Shown here one piece after another: positions 21,872 to 35,264 of a DNA stretch of 64,000 nucleotides (position 1 is the first letter of the stretch; the number at the start of each line of letters is the position of its first letter). A program made the position numbers and the translations under genes. Location: contig JAPTYO010000013.1 of the NCBI GenBank assembly GCA_036873135.1, forward strand, positions 23,123,901 through 23,187,900, in the 5' to 3' direction. Under the pieces are notes generated by a model, which did not search any database, was not told the origin of the DNA, and was given only the letters and a program-made list of their open reading frames with translations. The DNA is from Clarkia xantiana subsp. parviflora (lineage: Eukaryota > Streptophyta > Magnoliopsida > Myrtales > Onagraceae).

Positions 21872-23994
21872 TTAAACCCTACGCAATCCAAGCAGTTTAA
21901 CATGCTTTTCAAATGTCTCTTTGCGTAATGGTTTAGTTAATGGGCCCGCTACCATGTCATCAGTGGACGAGTATTCTAAAGTGATTATATTGTCTTCTAC
22001 CATAGATTTAGCATAATTATATTTCACATCAATGTGTTTACTCCTACTATGGTACTTTGGATTCTTATTTGTCGCAATAGCTGCCTGACTGTTAGAGTAC
22101 ACCTTCACAGGCTTACTCCCGACATCTTCATCAAGCAGCGCAGTAAGAAGCATTTTAGCCAGACCGCTTACTGCGCATTTTTTGAGAGAGCAACAAATTC
22201 TAATTCCATCGTAGACAGCGCGACACATGTTTGCTTCTTGCACGTCAATGAAATGGCAGCATTAGCAAGTAGAAAGACTCCTCCTGTGGTGGACTTACGA
22301 TCGTCTGGATCGCCACCATGGTCGGCGTCATTGAAAACGGTCAATTCTGACTTCCAGCCCTTATAGCACAGTACATAGTCGGCGGTACCTTTCAGATATC
22401 GTATGATCCGCTTTACAGCTTTTAAATGTTGATAGCCAGGGTCTGATTGGAATCTTGCTACTAGGCCCACAACGTAACAGATGTTCGGACGAGTGCGAAG
22501 CATGGCGTAAATGAGACTTCCGACCATGCTTAAATACTCTGCACTCCTCATATGTTCACGCTCTTGCTGGTTCTTTGGGCCGTCACGTTTTGACAACCGT
22601 ACCCGAATACTACCGGCGTCTCCACAGGTTTGGCATCTTGTAATCCGAACCTTTTCAACGGTTTTTTTATATAGGTTTCCTGAGAAAGACATAACCTCCG
22701 GGCGGCACGATCTCTAGCAATTTTAATGCCCAAGATGTACGTAGCCTCTCCCATGTATTTCATCTCAAATACAGATGCCAACCAGGACTTTGATTCATTC
22801 ATGAAACTCACATCGTTCGCATCAATAAGTATGTCATCCACGTATAAGGTTAAGATGACGTACTTAGACTCAGAGGTCTTTGTATACACGCATGGATCCT
22901 CATGGAGGTTCATGAATCCGTTTCAATCGATTTCCTCGTGGAATCTGCGGTACCATTGCCGAGACGATTGTTTAAGTCCATAAATGGATCTTTGGAGTTT
23001 ACAAATTTTTCCTTCATTACCAGGAGTAATGAAACCCTCCGGTTGCTCCATATAGATCTCTTCCTCCAGGTTTCCGTGGAGGAACACAGTCTTAACATCC
23101 ATTTGGTGCAGCTCTAGATCGAGGCATGCGACCAGGGCTAGGATGGCCTTGACTGTGGTGTAACGCACAATCAGTGAGTATGTTTCATCAAAGTCCACTC
23201 CGTGAAGCTGGGTGTATCCTTTCGCAACTAGTCGGGCTTTGTATCGCTCGACATTTCCATCAGCAGTGAGTTTCAGTTTCAGAACCCACTTTGCCCTGAT
23301 GGCTCTGCGGTTAGCAGGTAAATCAACTAAAGACCATATGTATTTGGCTTTCATTGAGGCGATCTCTTCCTCCATTGCTTCCATTCCTTCGCTTGAGGTC
23401 ATTTCAACGCTTGTTGAACCGTTACCAGTTCGTCAACAGGAGTTATAGTGAAAATTTCACCCTTCTCGATGGGATACTTCTTGGAAGAAGTTCGATGCCT
23501 TTGACTTCGTCTAGGCTCGTTAATCCCATCTTGATTCTGAACGTTGCTCCCACTCGGAATAATGCTTCTTATCGGAGCATCACTCCCATTGGGAACAAGG
23601 GCAGTGCTAGAACCTTGACCTACAACTTTTCTTGGACGACCTCTCAGTCTCGGGATTTTACTTCTGAGATAAATTCCTTGATCAATAGGATCTGAAACCA
23701 AGTTGGTTGATCCACTCCCACTGGGAACAATGGGTAGTTGTGGTATTATTGGATTTTCATCCAGCGGTCCGCCTACATGATTGTCAGGTTCAACTTGATT
23801 CGCCCTTGCAGCAACAGTGATTTGTGTGGTAGGATTGTCTTCTCCCACTGGATTTACTATGAAAATGTCTCCATCTTCATTTACTATGTCATTCACTTGC
23901 GTCGCTGCCTCAAATCTCTCACTCGAAGTAAGTGGGATCTGACCATCATATTCATCCTGCTCCATTTCGATCAAGACTTCGTCTGTTTTGATTT
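21872..23994 (-). pseudogene. pol: M1 pol remnant: integrase C-terminus, RT, RNase H
   Basis: Minus strand. The integrase tail and linker (EDEFPTLGEIKTDEVLIEME, VPSGS repeats) is open to ~23400. RT follows (KWVLKLKLTADG, YGLKQSSRQW, YVDD in LTLYVDDILIDA), then RNase H (FNDADHGGD, KHIDVKYNY, FEKHVKLLGLRRV, stop 21872). Several frame changes (near 23400, 22915, 22600, 22200). RT catalytic Asp pair kept; frame broken. Confidence 0.87.
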
Positions 23995-25103
23995 CACCAA
24001 GTGTTGGAAATTCGTCCTCAAGGAATGTAACGTCTCATGTTCGACCACGACACCATTATCCCAAGCTAATTTAAACATGTATCCTCTTAGAGTAGTTATC
24101 GTACTGTTGGTTCGAATACTTGTTTAATGCGCAAATTAATATCGCATGATGATAAGCTTCACCTCGTTATCATTCCTTTTAGCTTTTATGACGTCGTGTT
24201 TGACCAATTTTGTTGGAACATAGTTCTACATTGATGCGAGTCAACAGCTTTTCATCCCATAGGGAACGTCGATTGTTGAAATCTAACATTATGTTTTCAT
24301 ACCATGCCAGTTGAAGTGTGTTATCGATATGAATGCCTTGCCTGACTTGTCATTCAAGGCATTTAGTGGGAGAGTCATTTTACCGACATCATCCTTTTCA
24401 TTTGCGTATTCATTTCAAAGACTTTATCCATCTCTGAACTGTGCATTGGGCTTTTGCCTTATGCGTCAGTTGATATTTTACGAGTTCGTGGTAGCTTGTA
24501 AAGCATACCTCATTTCGTCGTATAAGTATTAAATGAGTCATTCCCAAAGGAAGGCAAACAAAAATTCAGCATTCATTCATTAAAACACTTCACTATTAAA
24601 TCCGTACTTTGAAACGATGTGTTCCGTCTTTCGAGGTACACGCGCGCGTGACGCCTATTCCAGGTTTAACCCATGGTATATATCATTTCTTTTCCAAAAT
24701 TATATTTAATTTAATCCAATCGGTTTTGCACATGTTCATCATTACGAAATTTATCATATAATGGAGTTCTAACAAATAAGAAAGATATAAATTTGAATTT
24801 AAAGCAATGCATCGAACAACAATAATGAGATCAAACAGCTCAACGAAGATGGATAATCAATACTCGGTCCAAACATTTGTTACATGCTTAAAAGAAATGG
24901 TTCCTATGTTTCAAGGAACTTATTATCAGTGAGTATTTTAAACTGAAAAATCGAAAAGTCCTGGCAAGTCAAGATAAAGACTATCGTCTAATCTTTATTA
25001 TTCCGAGGCATCTCGGTTCTGCTTCTCGTTTTTGTAATCCAAAAGGGTAAATTGAATTACTCTCGAGTAAGAAGAATCCAAGGAGAATTTATGAATTTCA
25101 TCA
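23995..25103 (-). other. M1: non-coding stretch in place of protease and integrase core
   Basis: Collinear with A 4472-5479 in reverse. Contains the shared word CTCATGTTCGACCACGACAC near 24030. No protease or integrase catalytic motif seen. Confidence 0.6.
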
Positions 25104-25855
25104 TTATCTCTCAATGCGTACGTTGGGAGGATTGGTACAGGCAGCAGCAAGGTGCCCTTTTACACCACACCTGAAACACGTTCGAGATTCCTCTATACGT
25201 TCTCTATACGTTTCTGTTTTGTTTGCTTTTTCTTGCTACCAGATTGCTTGTGTTTGAACTTTCTCTGAGGTTTTGGAGCCATAGACTTGTCAACCTTGTT
25301 CTGAAGGTCTTTGACTTTCCTCTTGCGCTTACCCCTTTGCTCAACTGGTATGGAGGATGCGATATGCATTTCCACTCTAGGCTTTTCAGCCCTGAGACGA
25401 TCCTCCTCCAACTCGAGATGAACTCACACTTTCTCGAGGTTATCGAGTTGAGTGGAATGGGTAAGGTGCATTTTCATGCTATTTCAAGAGTCAGGCAAAG
25501 AACAGATCACGCATTGGACTTTCTGTTCCTCCGACAGGATTTCTCCTGCCTTTTTGAGTTCAGCAAGCATGTTAGACATATGCCTAATATGCTCCTTCAT
25601 CGTATGCTTGGGATTCATCTTATATGAGCCTAAAACGATGTTTAACGATCGCTTCTGGGCAGTGGTGTATACACCAAACCCTGCCTTAAGACCATCCAAC
25701 AGGTCCATGGCAAACTCCAGGTGATCATACCCGTAGAGAATGTCATCCTCTAGCATCGAAAAAAAGGCGGAACGGATTTCCTTATCCTTAGCATCCCATT
25801 CATCATTGAATTCCTTCTGATCGGCCGTGAGGTCTCCCTCCGGCCTGGCATGTAT
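25104..25855 (-). pseudogene. gag: M1 gag, main part (split by B)
   Basis: Minus-strand gag: ARPEGDLTADQKEFNDEWD, MLEDDILYGYDH, MKEHIRHMSNMLAELK, SLPDSW, and a basic tail with a CCHC knuckle around 25145-25185, ending at TAA 25104. The N-terminal ~45 codons lie at 33189-33325 on the other side of B. A frame change after SLPDSW (~25484) and a stop in the basic tail break it. The split point is inside the codons for TTKH-ARPEG. Confidence 0.85.
25851..25855. repeat. B target site duplication, left (TGTAT)
   Basis: TGTAT here and TGTTT at 33189-33193, one mismatch. Removing B and one copy restores the gag reading GGCCTGGCATGTTTTGTAGT (reverse strand). Confidence 0.75.
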
Positions 25856-26446
25856 TGTTAGCATTTGGGGTTATGGCCCGCCTTAATTTGTAGCCCATTA
25901 ATCAAAGGGTAAGTACCTAAGAAATTAGGACTAAGTCACATTAGGGATTTTGGGCTAGGCCTAAAATCCCATGTGACAAGGGAGGCCCGAAATTGGGCCT
26001 CCCTCCCTTGCCAAAGTCGGCGTCGACCTAGCTAATAGGAGGAGGGATTTTTCCCTCCTCCACTCCTATATATAGGGACCTTGGGGTGTCTTCTTAAGTG
26101 CTAATTATCTCTTCCCAAGTGTTGAGATTAAAACCCTCCCCCTAGGTCTAGCTATTTTCGGCCGAACCAACACCAATAGTGGTGCCTAAATTGTGATGAG
26201 CAATTTACTCCAAGTAAGATCCATCCCGCGAGAATCGAAGGATGCTTTGCTGTGAAGATCAAACCGCGTAGGGCATCTCTAACAGGAACCTTTACGGGGT
26301 ACCAGTCGGTGGATCGAGAACTCCCCTAAAAGATCTTGGGTTACATATATCGTTAAAGGTATGTGCACTTTCTTCCGCTGCGTAATTAGTTACCATGCAC
26401 GTATCTAGGGTTTCGTTTCTGTAGGATTAGTCCCCATAATCCAACA
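25856..26446 (+). repeat. B 5' LTR (591 bp)
   Basis: TGTTAGCATTTGGGG...CATAATCCAACA. TATATATA at 26067-26074 is the likely TATA box. Same length as the 3' LTR. Confidence 0.92.
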
Positions 26447-26447
26447 G

Positions 26448-26459
26448 TGGTATCAGAGC
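26448..26459 (+). other. B primer-binding site
   Basis: TGGTATCAGAGC one base after the LTR, complementary to initiator methionine tRNA as in copia A. Confidence 0.9.
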
Positions 26460-27060
26460 CTGTGTTAGGGAGTTCGTGTTCTTGATAAAATTGGTGTTCA
26501 TGGTTTTTCTGATTATGGCCGAACTGAAATTTTAAAATTAGGGTTCAAAGTTTAATTTTTTTTTTTTTATTTTATGGGTAACACCATGCTTGGCCGAAAT
26601 TTACATGTTGTTCTTAGTAAAATTTGATGTTCATGATCTTCAAGAAAAACAAGACTTTTATCAAATTTAAACTTTGTATTCTTGATCGTGACAAGATTTG
26701 ATCTTGAAATTTGACCACAAACCCTAATTTGGTGTTAGTTCCGGCCTAATCCACTATAAGTGTTCAATGTGAATTTTTTGATATCTTAGTCCACAAGTAA
26801 ACCTATAGTGACCGAAATATTTCAAAATATTTTATTATAACCGGCCGAAATTTTTGTTACCAAAATTAGGACAATATTCACAAGAAAATTGTGAGTATAT
26901 TTAATATCAAGATATCTAGCATATTTTTAGGAATGTAGATAATATTGATATATATATAGATTAGTTGCATAAAGATTGAGAAAATATATATTATTGATGA
27001 AATATATATATATATATATATATATTCCTAAATATATAATATTGACAATAATATATTTTA

Positions 27061-27127
<67 letters not shown>

Positions 27128-27270
27128 TATATGTGTGTGTGTGTGGATGCCAATTATATACATATATATATATATATTTTTATTGATTATATATTCATAA
27201 ATATAGAATCTTGACAATAAATATATATATATAGTTGTGCCGAATTTATATATATATATAGATAATATTG

Positions 27271-27345
<75 letters not shown>

Positions 27346-28925
27346 TTAGTTGCCTAAAGATTGAGAAAATATATATTATTGATGAAATATATATATATGT
27401 GTGTGTGTGTGTGGATGCCAATTATATACATATATATATATATTTTTTATTGATTATATATTCATAAATATAGAATCTTGACAATAAATATATATATATA
27501 GTTGTGCCGAATTTATATATATATATATATGTGTGTGTGTAGAAAATTGGACAGTATTTATTTATTGATAGTTACTTAGAGGGCAAGTTAAGTTTTTAGT
27601 GTACTTTAAAACCCTACTTGGCCCACAAGTAATTATTCGGACCGAACCCTATGGGTTATGGACCGGTCCAATTTTAGCACATCCGGGTCGGTTCAACCAA
27701 CCCGGAACACTACGTGGACCGAACCGGTTCGGGTTACGCGGATTAGACCGGAGCGGGTCAAACGCCGGGTTTTCTCAATTGGTCCAACCCATTCGGGTCG
27801 GGCTGGACCGGGGCAACTAATATGGGTCAAACCGAACCGAATCATATTTTAAAACCAAACCGGTCCGGTCGAAACCTAGTACCGAACCGGACTGGTCCGG
27901 CCGAACCCTAGTACCGAACCGGATCGGTTCGAACCGGTCTGAAACGAACTGGAATTAATCCGAGCTGAATTAATTAATTAAAATAGGATGGTCAAATTTT
28001 TAAATCCAAATGTTTTCGAACTTTAACTTACCTACACAGTGCTCACAATTTTAAGTTATTCGCGCTTCAATTAAACCTAATGCCTAGTTTCGATTATGGG
28101 GATGGATCTCGAAAATGCATGGTTTTGAGACTGAATCATTTAGTGGGTTGAATTGCAATTGTTATTTATTTGATATTATTGCATGATTAGAACTGTCGTC
28201 TTGACTATGTCAAGCTAGCTGGATTATGCATGTTGTGGGCTGAGCCCTATTTTTCAATTAATTAGTTGCACACTAGGATAGACATTCTGTGATGGTTGCA
28301 CTTGCCTAGGATTCATGTCTAGAAGTACGCATGATTGATTTATAACATGAATTGAAAATCAGCCCCAAATGTTTTTAAAGCGGAAATCAGTCGCCAAATA
28401 TGCATGTTTGTATGGTTTGATCACGCATGATGCGTATGCATGAATGTTCATGATGTATTAGCATGTGATAATTTGCTTAGGAAGTAGAATTATATATGCT
28501 AAGTATGAGTTCCTCGGAACAGTAGACGCATGACGCGTAAGCATGAGGCGTGTTTAGTTTCTTGGATGTGATATGCCATGATAATTTACTCGGATAGTAG
28601 AATTATATGTGCAAACTATAGTTCCTAGAAACATTTTCAAAAAGGGGCCTTGGGAAAGCCAAGATCGGGTGTTTTTAAAACCTCCCGTTTCGGTTAAAGC
28701 GATTAAACTGTTTTAAAAGACTGATCTATTAGAAAGAAGATAGCGGTAATGTGAATTCTTTCATGACCCCCCTTCCTTCAGGCTTTACTGTTGGTCGGTT
28801 GGGTTAGATGTCTGAGGAATCATTATTTGATATATTCTATCTTATAGATGTCCGATGAATGCAATTTATTTTTCAAAAAGGTTTTGTATTCCCTCTTATG
28901 GAAGATTGTCAATGTATTAGTAAGA
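26460..28925 (+). other. B leader between PBS and gag (no gene)
   Basis: Same order as the A leader but lengthened by TA microsatellites (~27000-27345). A CCGGTTCGG-type stretch lies at ~27620-27960. Long frames reading IYIYIY on either strand are microsatellite artefacts. Confidence 0.7.
26990..27540. repeat. (TA)n/(TG)n microsatellites with a duplicated ~130-bp block
   Basis: Long TA runs at ~27064-27122 and ~27284-27341. The block running from TGTGTGTGGATGCCAATTAT to AGTTGTGCCGAATTTATA occurs at ~27130-27260 and again at ~27397-27525, nearly identical, each behind a TA run. Confidence 0.85.
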
Positions 28926-29796
28926 ATGGCTGCAATTAGCAATGTGATCTCCCAACTGAATAAATGGGTGAGATTAAATGGTAAGAACTATAAGATCTGG
29001 AACAAGCGTGCAAAGATGGTAATTACTGAACTGAAATGTTTGGACCACTTGACCACAAAGCATGTTAGGCCGGAAGGAGAACTCTTGGATGAACCGAAAG
29101 CATTCTATGACGAATGGAATGCTAAAGATTTGGAAATTCGTTCCGCCTTGATGTCTATGCTTGAGGATGACATACTTTACGAGTATGATCACACTAAGTC
29201 CGCTAAAGACCTATGGGGTGGTCTCAAGACGGGGTTTGGTTTTTACACCATAGCCTAGAAGCGATCATTAAACATCGCTTTTGACTCATACAAAATGAAC
29301 CCCAAGCATACAATGCAAGAGCACATTAGACAAATGTCTAACATGCTTGCTGAACTCAAGGAGGCAGGAGAAATCTTGTCTGAGGAACAGAAAGTACAAT
29401 CTTTCATCCGATCTTTACCAGACTCTTGGGAAAGCATGAAAATGCACCTTACCCATGCAACCCATCTCGATACTCTCGAGAAGGTGTGAGCTCATGCTGG
29501 AAGAGGATCGACTTAAGGCTAAAAAGCCTAGAGCTGAGATGCATGTTGCATCATCCTCTCCTGCTGTGCAAAAGGGTAAGCGTAAGAGAATGGGTAAAGA
29601 CGCTCAGAAGAAGGCTAGCAAACAGGGTGGTCCAAACCAACAGAAAAAGACCAAACCTAAGAAAAATGGTGGTAAGAACAGGCAAAGAAAGCGCGCACGG
29701 CGAGAGGAAACTCGTACGTGCTTCAGGTGTGGTGTAAAAGGCCACCTGGCTGCTGCCTGTACCAGTCCTCCTAAAGTACGTTCAGAGAAAGAATGA
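28926..29796 (+). pseudogene. gag: B gag, broken
   Basis: ATG 28926 (MAAISNVISQLNKWV). Family gag core, then an in-frame TAG replacing Gln (~29257, after FYTIA), then MQEHIRQMSNML and SLPDSW, a TGA for Arg plus a 5-base loss near 29487, and a basic tail with knuckle CFRCGVKGHLAAAC ending at 29796. Compared with A and M1 this copy has the most open C-terminal half. Confidence 0.87.
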
Positions 29797-30885
29797 CAAA
29801 AGTCATAAATTCTCACCAAATTCTCGAAAAGTAATTCAAATTTTCTTTTGAATTACAGGACCGAGAAGAGGAATGAACGTAAAGCTGGAGTGATTACCCC
29901 ATATATATATAAAGGATTGGAAGTTATGACCATCCTTACTTGCTTAGTCTTTTTCTACACCGTTTAGTAATATACATACTCTTAAGTGTTTATTCGTATA
30001 AAATGATGAACCTTTATATAAGCATTTAAGTTTGATGCTTGCAATGAGTATGAATTATCTTACCTCGAGTCGCTTGATCTTATAATTACGTTCCATTACA
30101 TTGCTAATTTGAGTGCGATGTTAAGGTTTATCTTTATTTGTTAGTATTCCATTGTTAAATTTGTAATGATGAGCATGTATGAAACCGATTAACGCTGAAT
30201 TTTTAAAATCGAAACGATTTACCTTGGGTTACACCAGGTAAAATACGCGTGGCACGTGTATTCCTCGAGAGATGGAATACAACGACTCGACGTAAAAAAT
30301 TCAGCATTAAGTGTGTCTTTGATTTAATGCTGGAAATAAATTTTCATTTGCACGAATACCCATTAAAGGGTTCTACTCATACAACATTCTCGTAGAGAAT
30401 TTTAAACGAGCGTCAGGTGAAAACCTAGATGCACGTTCCATGGTGGTTAAAACCTTAGAGTATGAGCGAGCAATGAAAAGGAACGTCCGTTAATTGACGT
30501 CTGCCACTATTAGCCTCTAACGACAAGGGATTGGCTAAGGCGTTAAAACGATATACACACTCCATTAATAAGGTCAATAACATGAACAGTAAATTTTAAC
30601 CTATAACATCCCTTACATAAGGTGAGTTATTGGATTATTTACAAGTCATGTGGTGAACCTAATTAATGAACAGTCGGTTACACGACACCAAACAAGCTAT
30701 TGGTAATGAATGGAATCTTACCAAAATAGCAGCATTCTTGTTGCTAAAACACATAGTACCACATGAACTACTGAAAGGTTTCTCCAAAGCATACATATGT
30801 GTAATAGCTTAGGGAGATTGGTGACGTGGTCGAACATGAGACATTAGACTATTGAGTTGACTTTCCGTAGCTTAGTCGAAATCAA
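29797..30885 (+). other. B: non-coding stretch in place of protease and integrase core
   Basis: Collinear with A 4472-5479, with the shared word CGTGGTCGAACATGAGACAT near 30823. No frame or catalytic motif. Confidence 0.6.
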
Positions 30886-31512
30886 CGTACGAAGTTTTTG
30901 ATTGAACTAGAAGATGCTTACGATCAGGTCCCACTCGATTCGAGTGAGAGAATGGAGGCAGCAACACAAGTGAATGATATGGTAAATGAAGATGGATACA
31001 TTTCATAGTAAATCCAGTGGGAGGAGTCAATCCGACCACAAAAATCACTGTTGCTGCAGATGCGAACTCCGGACCTGATCATGCTACTGAACCCATGGAT
31101 GAAAATCCAATTTTACCGCGACTACCTACTGTAACAAGTACGGCTTGTACGACTAACCCGATTTCCGGTCATAATAACTGTGGAATTAATCTCGGAGGTG
31201 GAATTACGAGACGGAGAGGTCATCCAAGAAAAGTTGTTGGTGAAAGTTCAAGTAGCGCCCTTGCTCCCAGTGGGAGTATTGCACCGATAACGAGCATTAT
31301 TCCCAGTGGGAGTGAAGTTCAATCTCATGATGGGAACAAGGGATGAAACACATTGACACAAAATATAATTTTTCTAAGAATATGGTTGAGGAAAATGTTA
31401 TCACTTTAGAATACTTGTCTACTGAAAGTATGATGGCAGACCTATTGAATAAACCACTGCGCAGGGACGTCTTCGAAAAGCATGTTAAAATGCTGGGACT
31501 GCGTAGGGTTTA
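30886..31512 (+). pseudogene. pol: B pol remnant: integrase tail fused to RNase H end
   Basis: The integrase tail/linker (GGVNPTTKITVAADANS, PSGS repeats) runs to ~31343. It is then joined directly to the last part of RNase H (KHIDTKYNFSKNMVEENVI...FEKHVKMLGLRRV, stop ~31512). Relative to A, about 1.5 kb covering all of RT and most of RNase H is absent. Confidence 0.85.
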
Positions 31513-32597
31513 AGTAGAAAGTATCGTGATCACACTTTTTTTTAAAATTATAATGGAAATAAATTGCAGTTTGAGTTTATGATTATTACGACGTCATAAT
31601 GTTTAAATATTCATCGGAATTTCACGGTCTATAAATTAATCGTAGGAGGGCCAACCTCCACAATAAAATAATGTCGAATGTGAACCAAGCCTCGTCACAC
31701 AGGCTCGGTCGTCTTGACGGAGAAGGGATTCTCTATTAAGTCGAGACTGGCTAAGAACCACGGTGGCAAACCTGGTTAACCAGAACGATCATATGGTTTT
31801 TGGAGTAACACGAAAATGATCAAAGTTCTGTTGATCGCCGTTACGAACCATGTTCTTAATAAAATCACATTCTGGGCCAGACGACAAATCTGCGAAAGCA
31901 TATGACATTTTCCAACTTCCTGACTAAACTGAGGTTATGCTATCGACGCGTGCTTCATACTACTCGTGTCATGTTCGACCACGGGGTTATGCTCGGTTGT
32001 GCTAGATAGAATCCACGAGATTCGTACGAGCACAAACTTTTTCACCTAGAGCGTGTGACTAATCCTGGATGCTATATGAAGGAGCACCCAAAATATCCTC
32101 ATGGACTTAGAACTCATACCTAAGGCCAGGCTTAATGTTCGCTTCCCGGCGTGTAAGCGCAGTGCCAAAGAAAAAGGCCTAGTGACCACGTCTTGGAAAA
32201 TGGTTGGGTTTGACTAAGGGTATGAGCGATGGGGATGGTCAAGTACACCTGAAATTTTCCGAATATTGTATTCACTAGGTGGCTACCAACCTGACATTAG
32301 TTGAAAGGATGTGAATACTTGTACGGATGCCCTGGAGAAGTATCCTAAAGTGGGAACTGGGCAATTGGAAAATTTGCAGTTGACATATTTAATAGTTTGA
32401 TTAGACATGGGGAATCAACGTTCCGCGGGCGTTACAATACTCCTAACATATGAGTAGTACGATGCCCGTCGTGTCCGCCGGTCGTACGGCAAACCTCGTA
32501 TGAACTATTTGGAGCAGGGATTGGATCGAAGACCAAATGCGGATGTGTTAGACAACAACATATTAATAGGCACCCTACCATTCCGGCGAGTGGGAGC
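31513..32597 (+). other. B 3' UTR
   Basis: Collinear with A 7541-8687; shares GTCATGTTCGACCACGGGGT and AACGTTCCGCGGGCG. Ends with the purine run GAGTGGGAG before the LTR. No gene. Confidence 0.7.
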
Positions 32598-33188
32598 TGT
32601 TAGCATTTGAGGTTATGTGCCGCCGTAATTGGTAGCCCATTAATTAATGGGTAAGTACCTTAGAAATTAGGACTAATTCACATAAGGGATTTTGGGCTAG
32701 GCCTAAAATCCCATGTGACAAGGGAGGCCCAAAATTGGGCCTCCCTCCCTTGCCAAAGTCGGCGCCGACCTAGCAAATAGGAGGAGGGATTTTTCCCTCC
32801 TCCACTCCTATATATAGGGACCTTGGGGTGACTTCTGAAGTGCTAATTCTCTCTTCCCAAGTGTTGAGATTAAAACCCTCCCCCTAGGTCTAGCTATTTT
32901 CGGCCGAACCGACACTAAGGGTGATGCCTAAATTGCGACGAGCAATTTACTCCAAGTAAGATCCATCCCGCGAGAATAGAATGAGGCTTTGCTGTGAAGA
33001 TCAAACCGCGTAGGGCTTCTCTAACAGGAACCTCTACGGGGTACCGGTCGGTGGATCGAGAACTCCCCTAGAAGATCTTGGTTTACATATATCGTTAAAG
33101 GTATGTGCACTTTTTTCCGCTGCGTAATTAGTTACCATGCATGTATCTAGGGTTTCGTTTCTGTAGGATTAGTCACCATAATCCAACA
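32598..33188 (+). repeat. B 3' LTR (591 bp)
   Basis: TGTTAGCATTTGAGG...CATAATCCAACA, right flank TGTTT (33189-33193). Confidence 0.92.
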
Positions 33189-33325
33189 TGTTTTGTAGTC
33201 AGATGCTCCAAACCCTTCATTTCAGTAATTACCACCTTTGCACGCTTGTTCCAGATCTTATAATTATTGCTATTCAGTCTAACTCCCTTGTTCATTTGAG
33301 AGATGACATTGCTGATCGCAACCAT
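33189..33325 (-). pseudogene. gag: M1 gag, N-terminal part
   Basis: Minus strand from ATG 33325: MVAISNVISQMNKGVRLN, then KIWNKRAK and EHLTTKH, continued at 25855 beyond B. Start matches A (3604) and B (28926). Confidence 0.85.
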
Positions 33326-35251
33326 TGATACTTACACATTGATAATCATGCACAATCAGGGAGACAATAACATTTTTGAGAAATAATTGCATATATTGGA
33401 TATCTATTGAGATGGAATACGACAAATAATGATCCTCAACCATCTAAACCAAATGACTTCCAGTAAACCGAGGGAAGGGGGTTCGTGAGAGTTCACAATA
33501 TCGTCGTCTTCATTCCAATAGACCCGTCTTTTTAAACTTTTTTTGATCGCAAATCACCAGAACGGGAATTTTGAAATAAGCATACCCGATCTTGGCTTTC
33601 CCAATGCCCTCTTTGTTTTAAAAAAATATTCTGATGAATTTACGCATGTATATTCAATTCTACTTCACAAGCAAATTATCATAGCAAGCCATATTCATCA
33701 ACCAAACCACATATCATGCATACGCCTCATGTGTCTAATGTTCCGAGGAACTCATGCTAGTATATATAATTCTACTTTCTAAGTAAACTATTACATGCGG
33801 CTACATCCTCAACATTCAAGCATACGTGTCATACATGAAACTTCCACATCAAACATGCATATTTGGCGACTGGTTTTGTTTTTAAAACATTTTAAAATAT
33901 TAGGGGCTGAGTTGCAATTCATGCTTACAGTCAACTATGCGAATTTCTAGACATGGATCTTAGGCAATTGCAACAATCATAGCATGCCTATCCTAGTGCG
34001 CAAACCATATATTTAACTAGGGCTCTGCCCCCAACATGCAATTTCCAGCTAGCTTGACATAATCAAGACGACAGTTCTAATAAATATATGTGACGAAAAG
34101 TAAAGAATTGCAATTCAGCCCTCTAATTATACCAGTCCCAAAATCAGGCATTTTTGAGATCCATCCCCATAACCTAAACTAGGCATTAAGGTTTAATTAA
34201 AACGTGAAAATTTTAAACCTTCGAGCATTGTGTAGACTATTTTAAAGTTCGAAAACGTTTGGATTTTAAAATTTGAGGATCCCATCTTATTAATTGGCTT
34301 GAATTCGATTTCAAAAATCCGGTTCGGTTCAGCCAATTTCGGTTCAATCCGGTTCGGTTCGGTTCCATAAATCTGGTTCGGGTTCGGTCCGGTTTTATTT
34401 AAAATCTGGTTCGGTCTGAACCGGTTCAATAAAATAGGATTTCGGTTCGGTTCAACACTCAAAACCGGTTCGGTTGATCCACTTAGTTACCCCGGTTCGA
34501 CCCGACCCGACTAGGTCGAACCAATTAAGAAAACCCGGTTTGCTTTAATCCGCTCCGGTTTTACAAACTGGACCGGCCATTAAACCCATAGGGTTCAGCC
34601 GAAATGTTTCTTGTGGGCTAAATAGGGTTTTAAAGTCCACTAAAAACCTAACTTAGCCACCAAGAAATATTAATTATGTAAAACAATTTCCAATATTGCA
34701 TATATATATTAAATTTCGTATGTTGCCAATATATTTTCTCTTAATCTTTTAGGTAATTAAATCTATCAGTAATATCTTTATCCCTATAATTTAGCTAGAT
34801 ATATTGATAGTTATATATATTTCTATATATTAATGTGAATCTATCCATATATTTCCAATTATAGATATATTTTTACCTTTAATAAAAATTAAAATATGGT
34901 AAACAATATTAAAATATGTTTCGGCTGAATATTGTAAAACTTGGGGCATAAGAAATTAAAAAATTTACCTATCAATTTCCCTAGGGTTCGGCCGAAAAAA
35001 ACACCAATTGGAAATAAGTGGTCAAATTTCAAGATCAAATTTTACTAAGATCTACAATCCAATGTTTGATTTGATAAGATTCACATTATTCTTGAAGATC
35101 ATGAACATCAAATTTTACTAAGAACATCATGAAATTTTCGGCACCAACAATTATAAAAATCGGAAATTTTAAATTTTCATTACTTAAAATTTCGGCCAAC
35201 ATGTTAAAATCAAGAACATCAATTTATCAAAATCACGAACTCCTAACACAG
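33326..35251 (-). other. M1 leader (no gene)
   Basis: Reverse complement of the A/B leader. The GGTTCGGTTCGG-rich stretch is at ~34310-34580 and the AT-rich part at ~34680-34920. No reading frame of note. Confidence 0.7.
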
Positions 35252-35263
35252 GCTCTGATATCA
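35252..35263 (-). other. M1 primer-binding site, one base changed
   Basis: Minus strand TGATATCAGAGC against the family TGGTATCAGAGC; a G to A change, a likely post-insertion mutation. Confidence 0.8.
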
Positions 35264-35264
35264 C

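Larger units (their letters stand above)
25856..33188 (+). mobile_element. B: Ty1/copia, + strand, internally deleted
   Basis: Two 591-bp LTRs flank PBS, leader, gag remnant, non-coding stretch, integrase-tail linker and 3' UTR. RT and most of RNase H are missing. About 34 LTR differences by eye (~6%). Inserted in M1 gag with a 5-bp duplication (one mismatch). Without RT it could only have moved using proteins supplied in trans, unless the deletion occurred after insertion. Confidence 0.9.

Noticed and set aside
26927..27421. Long frames reading IYIYIYIY on both strands
   Set aside because: They are translations of TA microsatellites in the copia B leader, with no codon signal.
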